Shown here piece after piece: positions 17,324 through 25,745 of a stretch of DNA of 64,000 nucleotides (the stretch's first letter is position 1; each line of letters opens with the position of its first letter). The notes under the pieces are model-generated. The model searched no databases. It saw only the letters and a program-made list of their open reading frames with translations, and was not told the DNA's origin. The translations under genes were made by a program, and so were the position numbers. This DNA comes from Leucobacter sp. UCMA 4100 (GTDB lineage Bacteria; Actinomycetota; Actinomycetes; Actinomycetales; Microbacteriaceae), in the NCBI RefSeq assembly GCF_027853335.1, contig NZ_JAFEUS010000002.1, positions 1,472,514-1,536,513 on the forward strand. The letters are read 5' to 3'.

Positions 17324-20300
17324 TTAACGCTTCGCGCGCCGCCTCAGCTGGAGCAGCACCACTCCTGTTCCCAACAGCACGATGCCGATGGCGCTTCCGA
17401 GGAATGGCAATGCGCCGTCGCTTCCTGTCACTGCCAGTGCACCTCGCGATGCTTCACGTGCCCCCGGTTCCGCCCGAGGATTCGATTCATCGGGAGCCAT
17501 CGGAATATCAATGGAGACCCAACCGAGGAGCGAGCCCGCGACATCTTGCAAGGCGAGGCGGTGTGTTCCCGAGCTGAGTGAGCTGATGGGAAAAGCTGCT
17601 ACGTTCTGCTGGTTTACGCGGATCCACCCCAGCGGAGTGGGAGTCGAGAATGCTGTGGCGTGCACCCAATCGCCCGCGTGTTGCTGGAGTTCTGCGGGTA
17701 GAGTCACTTGGGCCATGCCGTTTGACACGTGAACCGAAAGGCCACCGTTGCTCAGCTTGGAGAGTTCCTCGCCATTCGCTGCCGACGGCTTAGGAGTGAT
17801 GATGGGTTTCTCTGATACGAGAACCTCGTCGACTTCCACTTCGATGGAGCGATAGCCCGCGGCATGAGCTGTCAACACGGCCGAGATCCGTGAACCATGA
17901 TCGGACGCTTCAAGCAGCAGGGTTCGGCCGGTCGTACCCGGAATCGGTGTCCCGTTCCGAAGCCACTGAATGTCGAGTGACGAGAGCTGCGGATTCCATT
18001 TTCCGGTGTCGATCACGAGCTGACCTCCGACGCCAGGATAACCTCCAATAGCTGGAGTCGACGTCACGTTGATCTCTCCGAGAGCAGGAATCATCGCATC
18101 GGAGGCCACGGTGACGGGCAGGTATCCTGCCAGTGTCAGTGTGGCCTGCACCGTAATAGATGTGCCAAGGTCTGTCGCAACGATGCGGTATTCGGGTCCC
18201 GTTGCCCCGGCGATTGCCGCGGTGTCCCTGAACCATTGCCATTCGATGCTGTCGGGCGCGGGCTCAGACTGTGCCTCTGCCGTGAGCGTGCCTCCGACGA
18301 CGGCGTTTCCGGACAGGACCGCCGAGGCGTCGGCGAACTCGCCGGGTGCCACTATTACTGCGTTTGAGAGGTGAACGGTATCAGCGTATCCCGGAGCCGA
18401 AAGAGTGAATTCTGCTGAAAGTCGGGTGTCAAGATCCGCCTCACTGATTACGTACTCCATCCCTGTCGCTCCTGAAATCGCGGTCCCGTCGCGCATCCAC
18501 TGCACTCCCACGGATGCGGGAACTGGGTCCCACACGCCTGCGTTGGCCGTGAGGGTGGCTCCGATACTTCCGTCGCCCGACACCGTGGGCTCTTGTTGCA
18601 GCAGAAGTGTTCCCTCGTTCACGAGGACTGGTTCGGAGGTGAGTACGATCGGTGCGTGCCCATCCGCGCGATGCGTGACCTGCAACGACACTTGAGTGCC
18701 TGCATCTGCAGGGAGCAATGCGTATTGCGGCAACGTCGCGCCCTCGATTGGTGTCCCGTCTCTCAGCCACTGATAGTCCTGACCAGAAGATGCGGGAGCG
18801 GTCGTGCCTGACGTTCCGAGGAGCGTGCTTCCCACTGCGGCAGTTCCGCTGAGTCCGGGCGCAGTGTGCTGCTGTAGCTCGGGAAGAGTCACGGAGAGTA
18901 GCGCTTCCTCGCTCGTCACCGCACCGCTTGCGTTGGTGAAAACCGCACGGAATGCAGTGCCATGCTGGTCTGTTGCGACATCCTGAATCACATACTCGGT
19001 GCTTGCGGCGTTCTCAATGTCGGACCAGTCGGCGTCGCCGATCTTTTGCTGCCACTGCACGTCCGGGGTGGGAGTTCCGCTTGCTGTCGCGCGGAACACT
19101 GCGCTGTCTCCCGGTCGAGCCGCCACAGCGACAGGTTGTTCCAGGATGGAGGGTGCGACGCCAGGCTCCGCGACAAGAAGCGTCACGGTTCGACTGAAGT
19201 AGCTCCGGGAGCTGTCAATAGTCACTTTGAAGCGCTGCTCGGTACCGTCGGCTGAGAGTACAGCGCTCGGATACGTCCAGGTAAGTACGTTGCCGACGTT
19301 CTGAACCGGAAGATTCGGGTTCGTCGACCATGACGTTTCTCCCGGCTTCCTGAACTGCAGAACCGCAGACGTTACTCGCAAGGCCGGATCCACGGTAATC
19401 GTCCGTACGACGTCACTGCCTACGTCGACGTGCAACTCATCTGGATCGCTGTCGGTAACGATCACTCCGTCAGCCGACGGCAGCTCACGCGTATTAATCT
19501 TGACCTGTCCCAAAGTGGCATTCGGTGTAGCGCCGGTGTAATCCACATACCGGAACGCATTCACGGTAAGAATGCCCGTACTCTCATCAAGGACACGCTC
19601 ATTCAGGAAGGTCTCCCAGGCAAGCTCGCCTGTATCTGGATCAAAGTGCCGGTAATTCGGATAGGCGTTGTAATCGATCCATGCGCCTCCCACGAAGACG
19701 GCGTACCAGGACCTATCAAAGTCCACCCTGGAGGCACCATCCGGCTCGACTTTGAGAGTGAGGCCGTTCACTCGTAGCGCGGATGCGCGTTGCTCAGCGA
19801 TAGTCTCGTTCTCGGGTGAGGTCATCTGGCGGTACGAGCCGATGGACACGGTCGAAGAGCCGTCGACATGTGTCTTGGCACGAACGTTCTGCGCATCGAT
19901 TCGCGCACCCTCGGCCTGGACGGATTCGACGTTTACCTCCTGTTCGCCAGGTGATGCGATTGAGGCAACGGGATCCAGTAGCCGGGCACCTGTTGCAGTG
20001 CTCGCCTGAACTCCGGCAACGCGCATATCATCAACGGGCTGCTGCTCATGAGGGGCGCACTGAACCTGCCCGAGATCAAGCTTCCAGACTTCGAGCATCA
20101 TTTCTGGGTCATTGAGAGTCAGTGCAGTCGTCGTTGTCTTCCCGCTGGTGTCGGACTTCACGCGATTCAGTTGCAACGAGAAAGCGGAGGGGCGACCGAC
20201 CCCGGGCGGCAGATCCAGCGTGAACTCACCCGTAGCGCGCAACGCGCGCGTTGCATCTCCGGTAATGTCGTCTCCGTCGACTGTGAGTCCTCCGATAGAT

Positions 20301-20752
20301 GTGTACGAACTCCCATCCGCAGCACAGCCGACACTCAAATCCCGAACGACGATAGGTACCTGACCGCGGAGTGAGATCGTGGCGCTTTCGATATCGATGC
20401 GAGAGCCAGTGTCGGACAGAGCGACTTCCGTCGGGCCGGTGCGAATGTCGTAGCCATTGCGAATCGCAGCTCCCTCGGCCACGATCTCGTCCACAGCATA
20501 CTCTTGGCGTGCCCCTTCAGACCATGACTCAACCCCGGAAGAAAAGACCTTTCCGCCATCGATATCCGTCACAGAGAGCACCTGGGCGGAGCTGAGCGGT
20601 GGCGCTGCAGCAAACGCGCCCGTCGAGCTTCCCAACACGGCCCCGCTTGCGACAAGCGCGGTCACTGCGACGGAGGCCAGCACTCGCAGCGAACCCGCCT
20701 TGTGTCGACTGTCCATCCTGAGGGGCCAAGCCCCACCTCTCTCCGGTTCCAT
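17324..20752 (-). CDS. Large cell-wall-anchored Ig-like repeat protein with LAVTG sorting signal
   Basis: The protein has about 1,142 residues. After a signal peptide (ending GAFAA) comes an unrecognised N-terminal region of about 430 residues containing a Tyr-rich patch (NAYPNYRHFD). It is followed by Ig-like modules: one of the WQQK-type and then four repeats with (W/Q)-W-(L/M/F)-R-(D/N)-G/T-x-x-I-x-G-A/T-T. The C-terminus has LAVTG, a hydrophobic helix and RRRAKR, the layout for sortase attachment. The ATG at 20752 was chosen for its AAGGAGA site, and longer starts exist. Operator O5 lies 48 bp upstream, making it a surface protein of the metal regulon. Metal, metallophore or glycan binding is possible but not shown. 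Confidence 0.8.
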   Translation of the reverse strand: MEPERGGAWPLRMDSRHKAGSLRVLASVAVTALVASGAVLGSSTGAFAAAPPLSSAQVLSVTDIDGGKVFSSGVESWSEGARQEYAVDEIVAEGAAIRNGYDIRTGPTEVALSDTGSRIDIESATISLRGQVPIVVRDLSVGCAADGSSYTSIGGLTVDGDDITGDATRALRATGEFTLDLPPGVGRPSAFSLQLNRVKSDTSGKTTTTALTLNDPEMMLEVWKLDLGQVQCAPHEQQPVDDMRVAGVQASTATGARLLDPVASIASPGEQEVNVESVQAEGARIDAQNVRAKTHVDGSSTVSIGSYRQMTSPENETIAEQRASALRVNGLTLKVEPDGASRVDFDRSWYAVFVGGAWIDYNAYPNYRHFDPDTGELAWETFLNERVLDESTGILTVNAFRYVDYTGATPNATLGQVKINTRELPSADGVIVTDSDPDELHVDVGSDVVRTITVDPALRVTSAVLQFRKPGETSWSTNPNLPVQNVGNVLTWTYPSAVLSADGTEQRFKVTIDSSRSYFSRTVTLLVAEPGVAPSILEQPVAVAARPGDSAVFRATASGTPTPDVQWQQKIGDADWSDIENAASTEYVIQDVATDQHGTAFRAVFTNASGAVTSEEALLSVTLPELQQHTAPGLSGTAAVGSTLLGTSGTTAPASSGQDYQWLRDGTPIEGATLPQYALLPADAGTQVSLQVTHRADGHAPIVLTSEPVLVNEGTLLLQQEPTVSGDGSIGATLTANAGVWDPVPASVGVQWMRDGTAISGATGMEYVISEADLDTRLSAEFTLSAPGYADTVHLSNAVIVAPGEFADASAVLSGNAVVGGTLTAEAQSEPAPDSIEWQWFRDTAAIAGATGPEYRIVATDLGTSITVQATLTLAGYLPVTVASDAMIPALGEINVTSTPAIGGYPGVGGQLVIDTGKWNPQLSSLDIQWLRNGTPIPGTTGRTLLLEASDHGSRISAVLTAHAAGYRSIEVEVDEVLVSEKPIITPKPSAANGEELSKLSNGGLSVHVSNGMAQVTLPAELQQHAGDWVHATAFSTPTPLGWIRVNQQNVAAFPISSLSSGTHRLALQDVAGSLLGWVSIDIPMAPDESNPRAEPGAREASRGALAVTGSDGALPFLGSAIGIVLLGTGVVLLQLRRRAKR

Positions 20753-20799
20753 TCCGTCTCCTTTCATCCGGGCGCGCAAAGCGGCGCACGATTTTAACT

Positions 20800-20812
20800 C
20801 TACAAGATGTAG
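20800..20812. promoter_or_regulatory. BlaI-type operator O5, extended perfect palindrome
   Basis: The core CTACA-AGA-TGTAG extends to a 21-bp perfect palindrome AACTCTACA-AGA-TGTAGAGTT (20796-20816), the most symmetrical copy in the window. It lies between the surface-protein gene (minus) and the DUF6010-like gene (plus) and could control both. Confidence 0.85.
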
Positions 20813-20884
20813 AGTTGTACGTGGCTCCGCCTGGAACGTGCGGGTCGCCGTATCCAGGCAGAGCCGAGCGACGAAGGAGTTCTC

Positions 20885-21979
20885 ATGTCAGTACTTGGTA
20901 TCGACCCTCGCTCAGGAAGAGCGTTGTTAGTGACGGGTTATGTCGCGCTGGTGGGGATTGGCGCATCGTATGGGATTGGCGCAATCGCGCGATATGGGTT
21001 GCTGATCCCGCTCGCGGCACCCTTTGGTCTTCTGTGCATCGCTGCGCTGATCTGGCTTCCTCCGAAGGCGCAGTTGATCGCGTGGGCGGCGCTAACCGCA
21101 TGGTTGCTCGCGCCGACGTATCTCGGTCAAGGCGACCAAGAGATCGCAGCCCTTGTGGTGATCGTGCTGCTGTCCCTGCTGGGGGTGTTTGTCTCGCCAT
21201 GGTTTCTCGTGGCGGCGTGGGTGCTGCATCCTTTGTGGGATGTGTTGGTGAATCGGGATCTGCACGGTCACATGGAAGATCTGCCCTGCGCCTGCTGCAT
21301 CTACGACCTGATCATTGGCGCCTATCTCGCCTTCGGCACGTGGCGGGGTCATTTCAGGGCCGTCGGGACACCGCAGCCGGTGTCCTGGCGGCAAGGCTTG
21401 CGGCGGACAGGGATCGCCGTGTGGGTGGGAGTTCTGTTGCTGGTGCAGGTGGTCTTGGTCTGGCTCGGCAGCGAACAGGGATGGCTTACGCTCGCCGCCG
21501 CCGCCGCTGGGCTCACTGTGGCGGCTGGTCTGTTCTGGCTGCATCTGCAGGCCCAATCCCTGGCGTGGGTGGTGATCACTGCGTGGATGGGGATGACGTA
21601 TGCGCATTCCGGGGCATGGTTCGAGATCCTCGCGTTCGTGGGCATCATGCTCGTCGGGATACTGGGCTATCTCACCTCACCTTGGTGGTTTGTTGCCGCG
21701 TGGGGTTTCCATCTGCTGTGGAACTTCCTTCCGCGCGAGACCAACCACCACGCCGCGCAGGCGACGATGGGTCACCTCGGGATCTCCCCGGCCGCATCGG
21801 CCACCTACGACGTGATCATCTTCGCGTATCTCTTGTTGGCGGTTCTTGCCGGTCGGCTCGGCCATACGCAGCAGGAGCTGATGCACTCTGCCTCTGTGGC
21901 GGCACAGCTTGTGAACGCTGAGCTTCAGAGTGACGTTGTCGGTGGGCGGCGACGTGCCGTCAGGGTGAGCTCGACGTGA
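20885..21979 (+). CDS. DUF6010-like polytopic membrane protein with internal duplication
   Basis: The 364-residue protein is almost entirely hydrophobic and built from two similar halves of about 160 residues. Matching segments are LGVFVSPWFLVAAWVLHPLWD with ...YDLIIGAYLAF in the first half and LGYLTSPWWFVAAWGFHLLWN with ...YDVIIFAYLLL in the second. The first half also has LPCACCIYD and HGHMED; the second has NHHAAQ. Cys/His clusters in membrane loops hint at metal contact. The family resembles DUF6010, of unknown function. The ATG follows a GAAGGAG site, and operator O5 is 72 bp upstream. The 3' end overlaps the convergent PCu(A)C gene by 55 bp. Confidence 0.72.
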   Translation: MSVLGIDPRSGRALLVTGYVALVGIGASYGIGAIARYGLLIPLAAPFGLLCIAALIWLPPKAQLIAWAALTAWLLAPTYLGQGDQEIAALVVIVLLSLLGVFVSPWFLVAAWVLHPLWDVLVNRDLHGHMEDLPCACCIYDLIIGAYLAFGTWRGHFRAVGTPQPVSWRQGLRRTGIAVWVGVLLLVQVVLVWLGSEQGWLTLAAAAAGLTVAAGLFWLHLQAQSLAWVVITAWMGMTYAHSGAWFEILAFVGIMLVGILGYLTSPWWFVAAWGFHLLWNFLPRETNHHAAQATMGHLGISPAASATYDVIIFAYLLLAVLAGRLGHTQQELMHSASVAAQLVNAELQSDVVGGRRRAVRVSST

Positions 21980-22296
21980 GCAGTGTTCGTCTCCAAGGCG
22001 ATCTGCACCCGTTCGCCATCGTTGAGGCGGTGATCGAGGCCGATGAGCATACCGTGCAGCCCGCCGGGAGTGAGTGTGATGCTGCCTTGGGCAGGAATAG
22101 TGATCCCGTTTGCGAGCTGGGTCATCTGCTTTCGCCCGTCGTGTTGGATGATGTCGTGGAGTTCGACCGCGTTCGCGGCGGGGCTGCGCCCGCCGCGAAC
22201 GGTGATCTCTAACTCACTGCTGTTGTGGAGGGTGCCGAAGAAGCCGGTGACGTCATCACGGCCTGCCCTCACCCATCCGTGTTCGAGATGGAGCAT
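21925..22296 (-). CDS. PCu(A)C copper-chaperone domain protein without signal peptide
   Basis: This 123-residue protein consists of little more than a PCu(A)C domain. Ligand-like residues are ELHDI, a Met 11 residues later (KQM), and LHGMLIGL, in the usual order. Unlike most family members it starts directly with MLHLEHGW and has no signal peptide, so it would stay in the cytoplasm unless the start is mis-set. The ATG overlaps the stop of the transporter binding-protein gene (TAATG), so an upstream start would be inside that gene. It is the last gene of the ABC transporter operon, which links the transporter to copper. Confidence 0.78.
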   Translation of the reverse strand: MLHLEHGWVRAGRDDVTGFFGTLHNSSELEITVRGGRSPAANAVELHDIIQHDGRKQMTQLANGITIPAQGSITLTPGGLHGMLIGLDHRLNDGERVQIALETNTAHVELTLTARRRPPTTSL

Positions 22297-23207
22297 TAGT
22301 GGTCGTGACCGTTGTCGTTGTCGGAGCCGTGGTCTTGGTTATCAGTGCCGTGTGATCCGTGATCGCTCTCGCCACGAGCCCCGTGACCGCCGTCGGTGAT
22401 TTCGTCCAAGGTGTGGCCTCCCAGTGCGGCGATGATCTTGTCGACGTTGAGGCGGTAGAGAGCGATGACATCGAGGTCTTTCTCTGGATAGTTGACGACG
22501 TTGACCTGGATCGCGTCAGAGTCGGGCAGTACGCGTCCACTGGTCATGTGGATGTTGTCGAGCACGAGCCGAGGTGCAGCTCCGGTGAGGTCTGCGACTT
22601 CGCGGACGGTGGGCTGTGACGGGCCGAAGGAGCGCACGTCATCGGTGATCAGGTCGGCAAGCCAGGTGGTGTACACCTGAGAGACGATTACAGGATCAGC
22701 GTGGTCGCCGAGAGCGGTGTGGATCTCGTCACGGAATTCATCGAGCGCAGTCTTGAACTCAGCAACCCATGCTTCGGCCTCTTCAGTGGTGCCGAACGCC
22801 TCGCCGAGACGGGTGACTTCAGCGATGACGTTCTCGGGGGCGTTGTCGGCGTTCACGGCGATGAGTTCGGCGTCCGCGTCGGCGGCGTCCGTGAGCGTGG
22901 GCACGAAGGATTCGAAGTCGCTGTAGAGCACGAAGTCAGCTCCGGTGAGCTTCGTCAGGTCGCTCGGGGTCGGGTCGTACTCGGCGGCATGCTGCGCGGA
23001 GGGTGGGACGATGATGGTGACGTTCTCCGCTCCTGCGGCGGTAGCGAACATACCCTGCCAGGTCGTGGATGCTACCACGGTGACGCTTTCCTCCTGCGTC
23101 GGAGCGGTGCCATTCGCCCCCGGTGCGGTGGCGCATCCAGTGAGGAGCGCGAGGGTGGCTGTGGTCAGGAGTGCGAGACCGGCGCGGGCTCGGGTGTGGG
23201 TTGCCAT
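22296..23207 (-). CDS. ZnuA-family metal-binding lipoprotein with atypical ligands and His-rich tail
   Basis: The protein has about 303 residues. The signal peptide ends in the lipobox LLTGC. The cluster A-I/ZnuA fold is evident from VPPSAQHAAEYDPTPSD (first His ligand) and RLVLDNIHMTSG. The second classic ligand (His in H-x-A-F-x-Y) is replaced by SQVYTTW, and the usual acidic ligand region reads DNIHM. The C-terminus is a flexible tail of His, Asp and Gly. The ligand change, together with the PCu(A)C gene behind it and operator O6, argues for a metal other than zinc or manganese, perhaps copper or a copper-metallophore complex. That is inference. Confidence 0.85.
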   Translation of the reverse strand: MATHTRARAGLALLTTATLALLTGCATAPGANGTAPTQEESVTVVASTTWQGMFATAAGAENVTIIVPPSAQHAAEYDPTPSDLTKLTGADFVLYSDFESFVPTLTDAADADAELIAVNADNAPENVIAEVTRLGEAFGTTEEAEAWVAEFKTALDEFRDEIHTALGDHADPVIVSQVYTTWLADLITDDVRSFGPSQPTVREVADLTGAAPRLVLDNIHMTSGRVLPDSDAIQVNVVNYPEKDLDVIALYRLNVDKIIAALGGHTLDEITDGGHGARGESDHGSHGTDNQDHGSDNDNGHDH

Positions 23208-24031
23208 GACGGGGTGGTGCCTTTCTTTGGGGTGAGGTTGACCGCCAGCGCAATCGCGCCGGCGACGAGGACAAGAACGGGTCCGGGCGGCAAATCGAAG
23301 AGAATCGCGACGAGGAATCCGATCGTCGAGGACGCCAGGCTGATGATGACCGCCCACCAGCAGATCGACCGCAGGGTTCGTCCGAGACGCCTTGCGGCAA
23401 GGGCTGGAAGCAGGGTGAGTGCGTCAACGAGGAGCGCCCCGGTGAGTTGCATTCCCGTGGCGATGGCGATCGCGATAAGGACGAGCATCGCCCCGGTGAG
23501 CAGGTTCACCCGGATGCCTGCAGCAACGGCAAGTTCTCGGCTGGCGAAGAGCACCGCTATTCTGCCTCGGCCCCAGATCAGGAGTGCAGGTACGGCAATG
23601 GCGAGGGCTGAGACGAGCACAATGTCGCCAATACTCACCCCGAGAATTGATCCCCACAGCAGCCCGAACGTGTGAGCGGCGTTGATCCCGGAGATCGCGA
23701 TCAACAGCAGAGCTGCGGCCATCGCCATGCTCATCAGCAACCCGGTCGCGCCCGATAGCCCGCCAGGGGTGCGCGCAAGCGGAGTCAGTGCGCCACCGGT
23801 GATCGCGCACGCCACGAGCGCACATAGCAACGGGTCCAACCCAGTGACGATACCGACAGCGATGCCGAGGAGTGCGACGTGCATCATCGCAAAACGGACG
23901 GGAACGATGTTCAGTCCGATGATCATCACCCCCACCAGCGGAAGGCCTATCGACCCGACCAGAAGGGCAATCGCGGCCCGCTGCACGGCGGGCATCCCCA
24001 TCACTTCGATGAACTGCTCCCAGCCGATCAC
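23165..24031 (-). CDS. ABC-3-family metal transporter permease (ZnuB-like)
   Basis: This 288-residue protein has about eight hydrophobic helices and the family features MLLIAISGINAAHTFGLLWGS and TGAMLVLIAIAIATGMQLTGALLVDALTLLPALAAR. It forms the membrane channel of a ZnuABC/MntABC-type importer with the neighbouring binding protein and ATPase. The start overlaps the ATPase stop (ATGA), and the end overlaps the binding-protein start by 43 bp, so all three are coupled. Confidence 0.9.
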   Translation of the reverse strand: MIGWEQFIEVMGMPAVQRAAIALLVGSIGLPLVGVMIIGLNIVPVRFAMMHVALLGIAVGIVTGLDPLLCALVACAITGGALTPLARTPGGLSGATGLLMSMAMAAALLLIAISGINAAHTFGLLWGSILGVSIGDIVLVSALAIAVPALLIWGRGRIAVLFASRELAVAAGIRVNLLTGAMLVLIAIAIATGMQLTGALLVDALTLLPALAARRLGRTLRSICWWAVIISLASSTIGFLVAILFDLPPGPVLVLVAGAIALAVNLTPKKGTTPSWQPTPEPAPVSHS

Positions 24032-24681
24032 GCGTCTACCAGCTGTCCTGATTTCACACGGATGACACGGTGGCAGGCAGAGAGCAGGCGCTCGTCATGG
24101 GTCACCACGAGCGCGGCGGCATTGCTCTTGCTGAGGAGCGAGTGAAGCAGGCCAAGGCTTCGGCTGTCCAAACCTGTTGACGGCTCGTCAGCGAGCAACA
24201 GACCTCCGCTCCGGGTGATTTGACCGAACGCGCGCGACAACAACAGCCGCTGCAACTGCCCGCCGGAGACCTCCCGGACGGGTACGTCGACCAGCTCGCC
24301 GACGCCGAGCCGTCTAGACACCTTTACCGCTTCCGCGCGGGCATTTGCCAGGTCGAAGAGGTCGCGTGCGGTGACCGGGAAATCTCCGAATGCCGGTGAT
24401 TGCGGCACCCAAGCTACGCGCCGGCGAGCCCGTCGATGCGATGCCAGGCTGGTCACCGGTACGCCTTCGATGGTGAGCCCCCGCCACTGTGCAGGAATCA
24501 GCCCGAGCAGTGACCGCAGCAGAGAGCTTTTCCCGGCACCGTTCATACCCAGCACCGCTACCCGCTCGCCAGCGCGGATCGACAGATCAACCCCGCCGAG
24601 GACAGTTGCGCCGGAGATGTCGACCCGCAGCGACGATACCGAAAGCGCGGGGGCAGCGGCGAGCGCCGAAGAATCAAGCAT
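24028..24681 (-). CDS. ABC transporter ATP-binding protein (ZnuC-like)
   Basis: The 217-residue ATPase has Walker A GMNGAGKSS, the Q-loop WVPQSP, the signature VSGGQLQR, Walker B GLLLADEPSTGLD and the switch His in VTHDE. It powers the importer encoded downstream. The ATG lies six bases after a TAGAGT -10-like element within operator O6 and no ribosome site is visible, so the mRNA is probably leaderless. It is the first gene of the operon ATPase-permease-binding protein-PCu(A)C. Confidence 0.92.
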   Translation of the reverse strand: MLDSSALAAAPALSVSSLRVDISGATVLGGVDLSIRAGERVAVLGMNGAGKSSLLRSLLGLIPAQWRGLTIEGVPVTSLASHRRARRRVAWVPQSPAFGDFPVTARDLFDLANARAEAVKVSRRLGVGELVDVPVREVSGGQLQRLLLSRAFGQITRSGGLLLADEPSTGLDSRSLGLLHSLLSKSNAAALVVTHDERLLSACHRVIRVKSGQLVDA

Positions 24682-24690
24682 GTCTTTACT

Positions 24691-24703
24691 CTACATGAAG
24701 TAG
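24691..24703. promoter_or_regulatory. BlaI-type operator O6 before the metal ABC transporter operon
   Basis: CTACA-TGA-AGTAG extends to ACTCTACATGAAGTAGAGT, with outer arms that pair perfectly. It is 9 bp from the ATPase ATG and about 30 bp from the divergent GntR gene, so it could affect both. Confidence 0.8.
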
Positions 24704-24738
24704 AGTTAAAGTGAATTCACTTCGTTAGGGTGTGGTGT

Positions 24739-25392
24739 GTGAGCAATTTATCAAGCGGAGGCCTTCGCGCCGCCGACAGCGCCGACCGTGTTGCTCGCGT
24801 GCTGGCGGTGGAGATCATTGACGGGACTCACCGGCCAGGAGCACGCTTGGTGGCCGGGGAGATCGCCGACCGGCTTCAGGTCTCCCGTGTCCCTGTCAGG
24901 GAAGCGTTCCGGAGCCTCGCGCGCCTGGGACTCGCGGATGTGGTCCCGAACAAGGGTGCGACGGTGCTCCCCGAGAAGGAGCCCGCCGACCTGGTCCCGA
25001 TCCTCGAAGGACGGCTTCACCTTGAGCCATGGGCGATGAGTTACGCAGCAAGAAACCGGACAAATGACGACCTCGCCCGCATTGCGGAATCGCTCGACGC
25101 TGGGCTATCCGCAACGCTCGACGGGGACGCACTGACCGCGATCCGCGCACATGCGAACCTCCTCGAGTACCTGGCCGACGCCATCCATCAACGCGCCGCC
25201 GAAGCCGCCCTCAGGCCCCTCTACGCCCAAACAGGTGCGATCGTCACACGCACGATCGGTCACATTCACCGTGCAGGCTGGGATAGTCATCGGAAGATCC
25301 TTCACGCACTGCAACGAGCAGATGCTGACGCGGCGCAGGATCTCACCAAAGCCCATCTGGGTGAAATGATCACCCGCGTGGCGGGGACCTGA
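24739..25392 (+). CDS. GntR-family (FadR subfamily) transcriptional regulator
   Basis: The protein of about 217 residues has an N-terminal winged helix (HRPGARLVAGEIADRLQVSRVPVREAFRSLARLGL) and an all-helical C-terminal effector domain (FCD-like, with AHANLLEYLADAIH and HRKILHAL). FCD domains often bind a metal ion plus a small carboxylate. It is divergent from the metal ABC operon across operator O6, so it may add local control. Starts at GTG 24730 or 24739 are both possible, and I prefer the latter because the residues before it (WC) are unusual. Confidence 0.82.
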   Translation: MSNLSSGGLRAADSADRVARVLAVEIIDGTHRPGARLVAGEIADRLQVSRVPVREAFRSLARLGLADVVPNKGATVLPEKEPADLVPILEGRLHLEPWAMSYAARNRTNDDLARIAESLDAGLSATLDGDALTAIRAHANLLEYLADAIHQRAAEAALRPLYAQTGAIVTRTIGHIHRAGWDSHRKILHALQRADADAAQDLTKAHLGEMITRVAGT

Positions 25393-25448
25393 CACTACTG
25401 CATCCTGGTCTCCCGGGTTGCAGATATGTCCGACAGGCGAGCCAGTAG

Positions 25449-25703
25449 TCAGGGCCGGATCCCGAGGCTGCGCTCCGGTCCTGCGGATTGACTTGGGCTC
25501 CCGCCGTTAACAGCGAGCCTGTTCGCGCGTTCAGCACGTGCGCGCTCAGCCTCGACTCTCCCTGCTTCGGCTTGCGCCTGCCGCTGCCTTCTCAGTAAAG
25601 GGAGCGCTTCGATCTCGTTGAGCGTCTGCCGGTTCGCCACCCCGATCGTGCTGTCGTTCTTCCGCGCCTGAATCACATCGCCTGCGCCAATATCGAGACC
25701 GTC
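25449..25703 (-). pseudogene. Remnant of a TraA/MobF relaxase-helicase gene
   Basis: The minus-strand reading GLDIGAGDVIQARKNDSTIGVANRQ closely matches the helicase segment of the intact relaxase at 53.9-57.3 kb (LPIGAGDLIQTRKNDSDLGVANRQ). It then jumps to a charged Arg/Ala/Glu tail like the coiled-coil C-termini of these proteins. There is no start, no nuclease domain and no Walker motif, so this is a decayed or internally deleted scar. It lies between the GntR gene and the long metallophore/glycan operon and marks an old mobile-element junction. Confidence 0.75.
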
Positions 25704-25745
25704 ACTACTTGAGACAGTGTGGGCGTGGTCGATGCAGCGGCCTGT

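Noticed and set aside
22701-23675. Plus-strand open frame opposite the ABC transporter genes
   Set aside because: It is the antisense shadow of well-identified binding-protein and permease genes.
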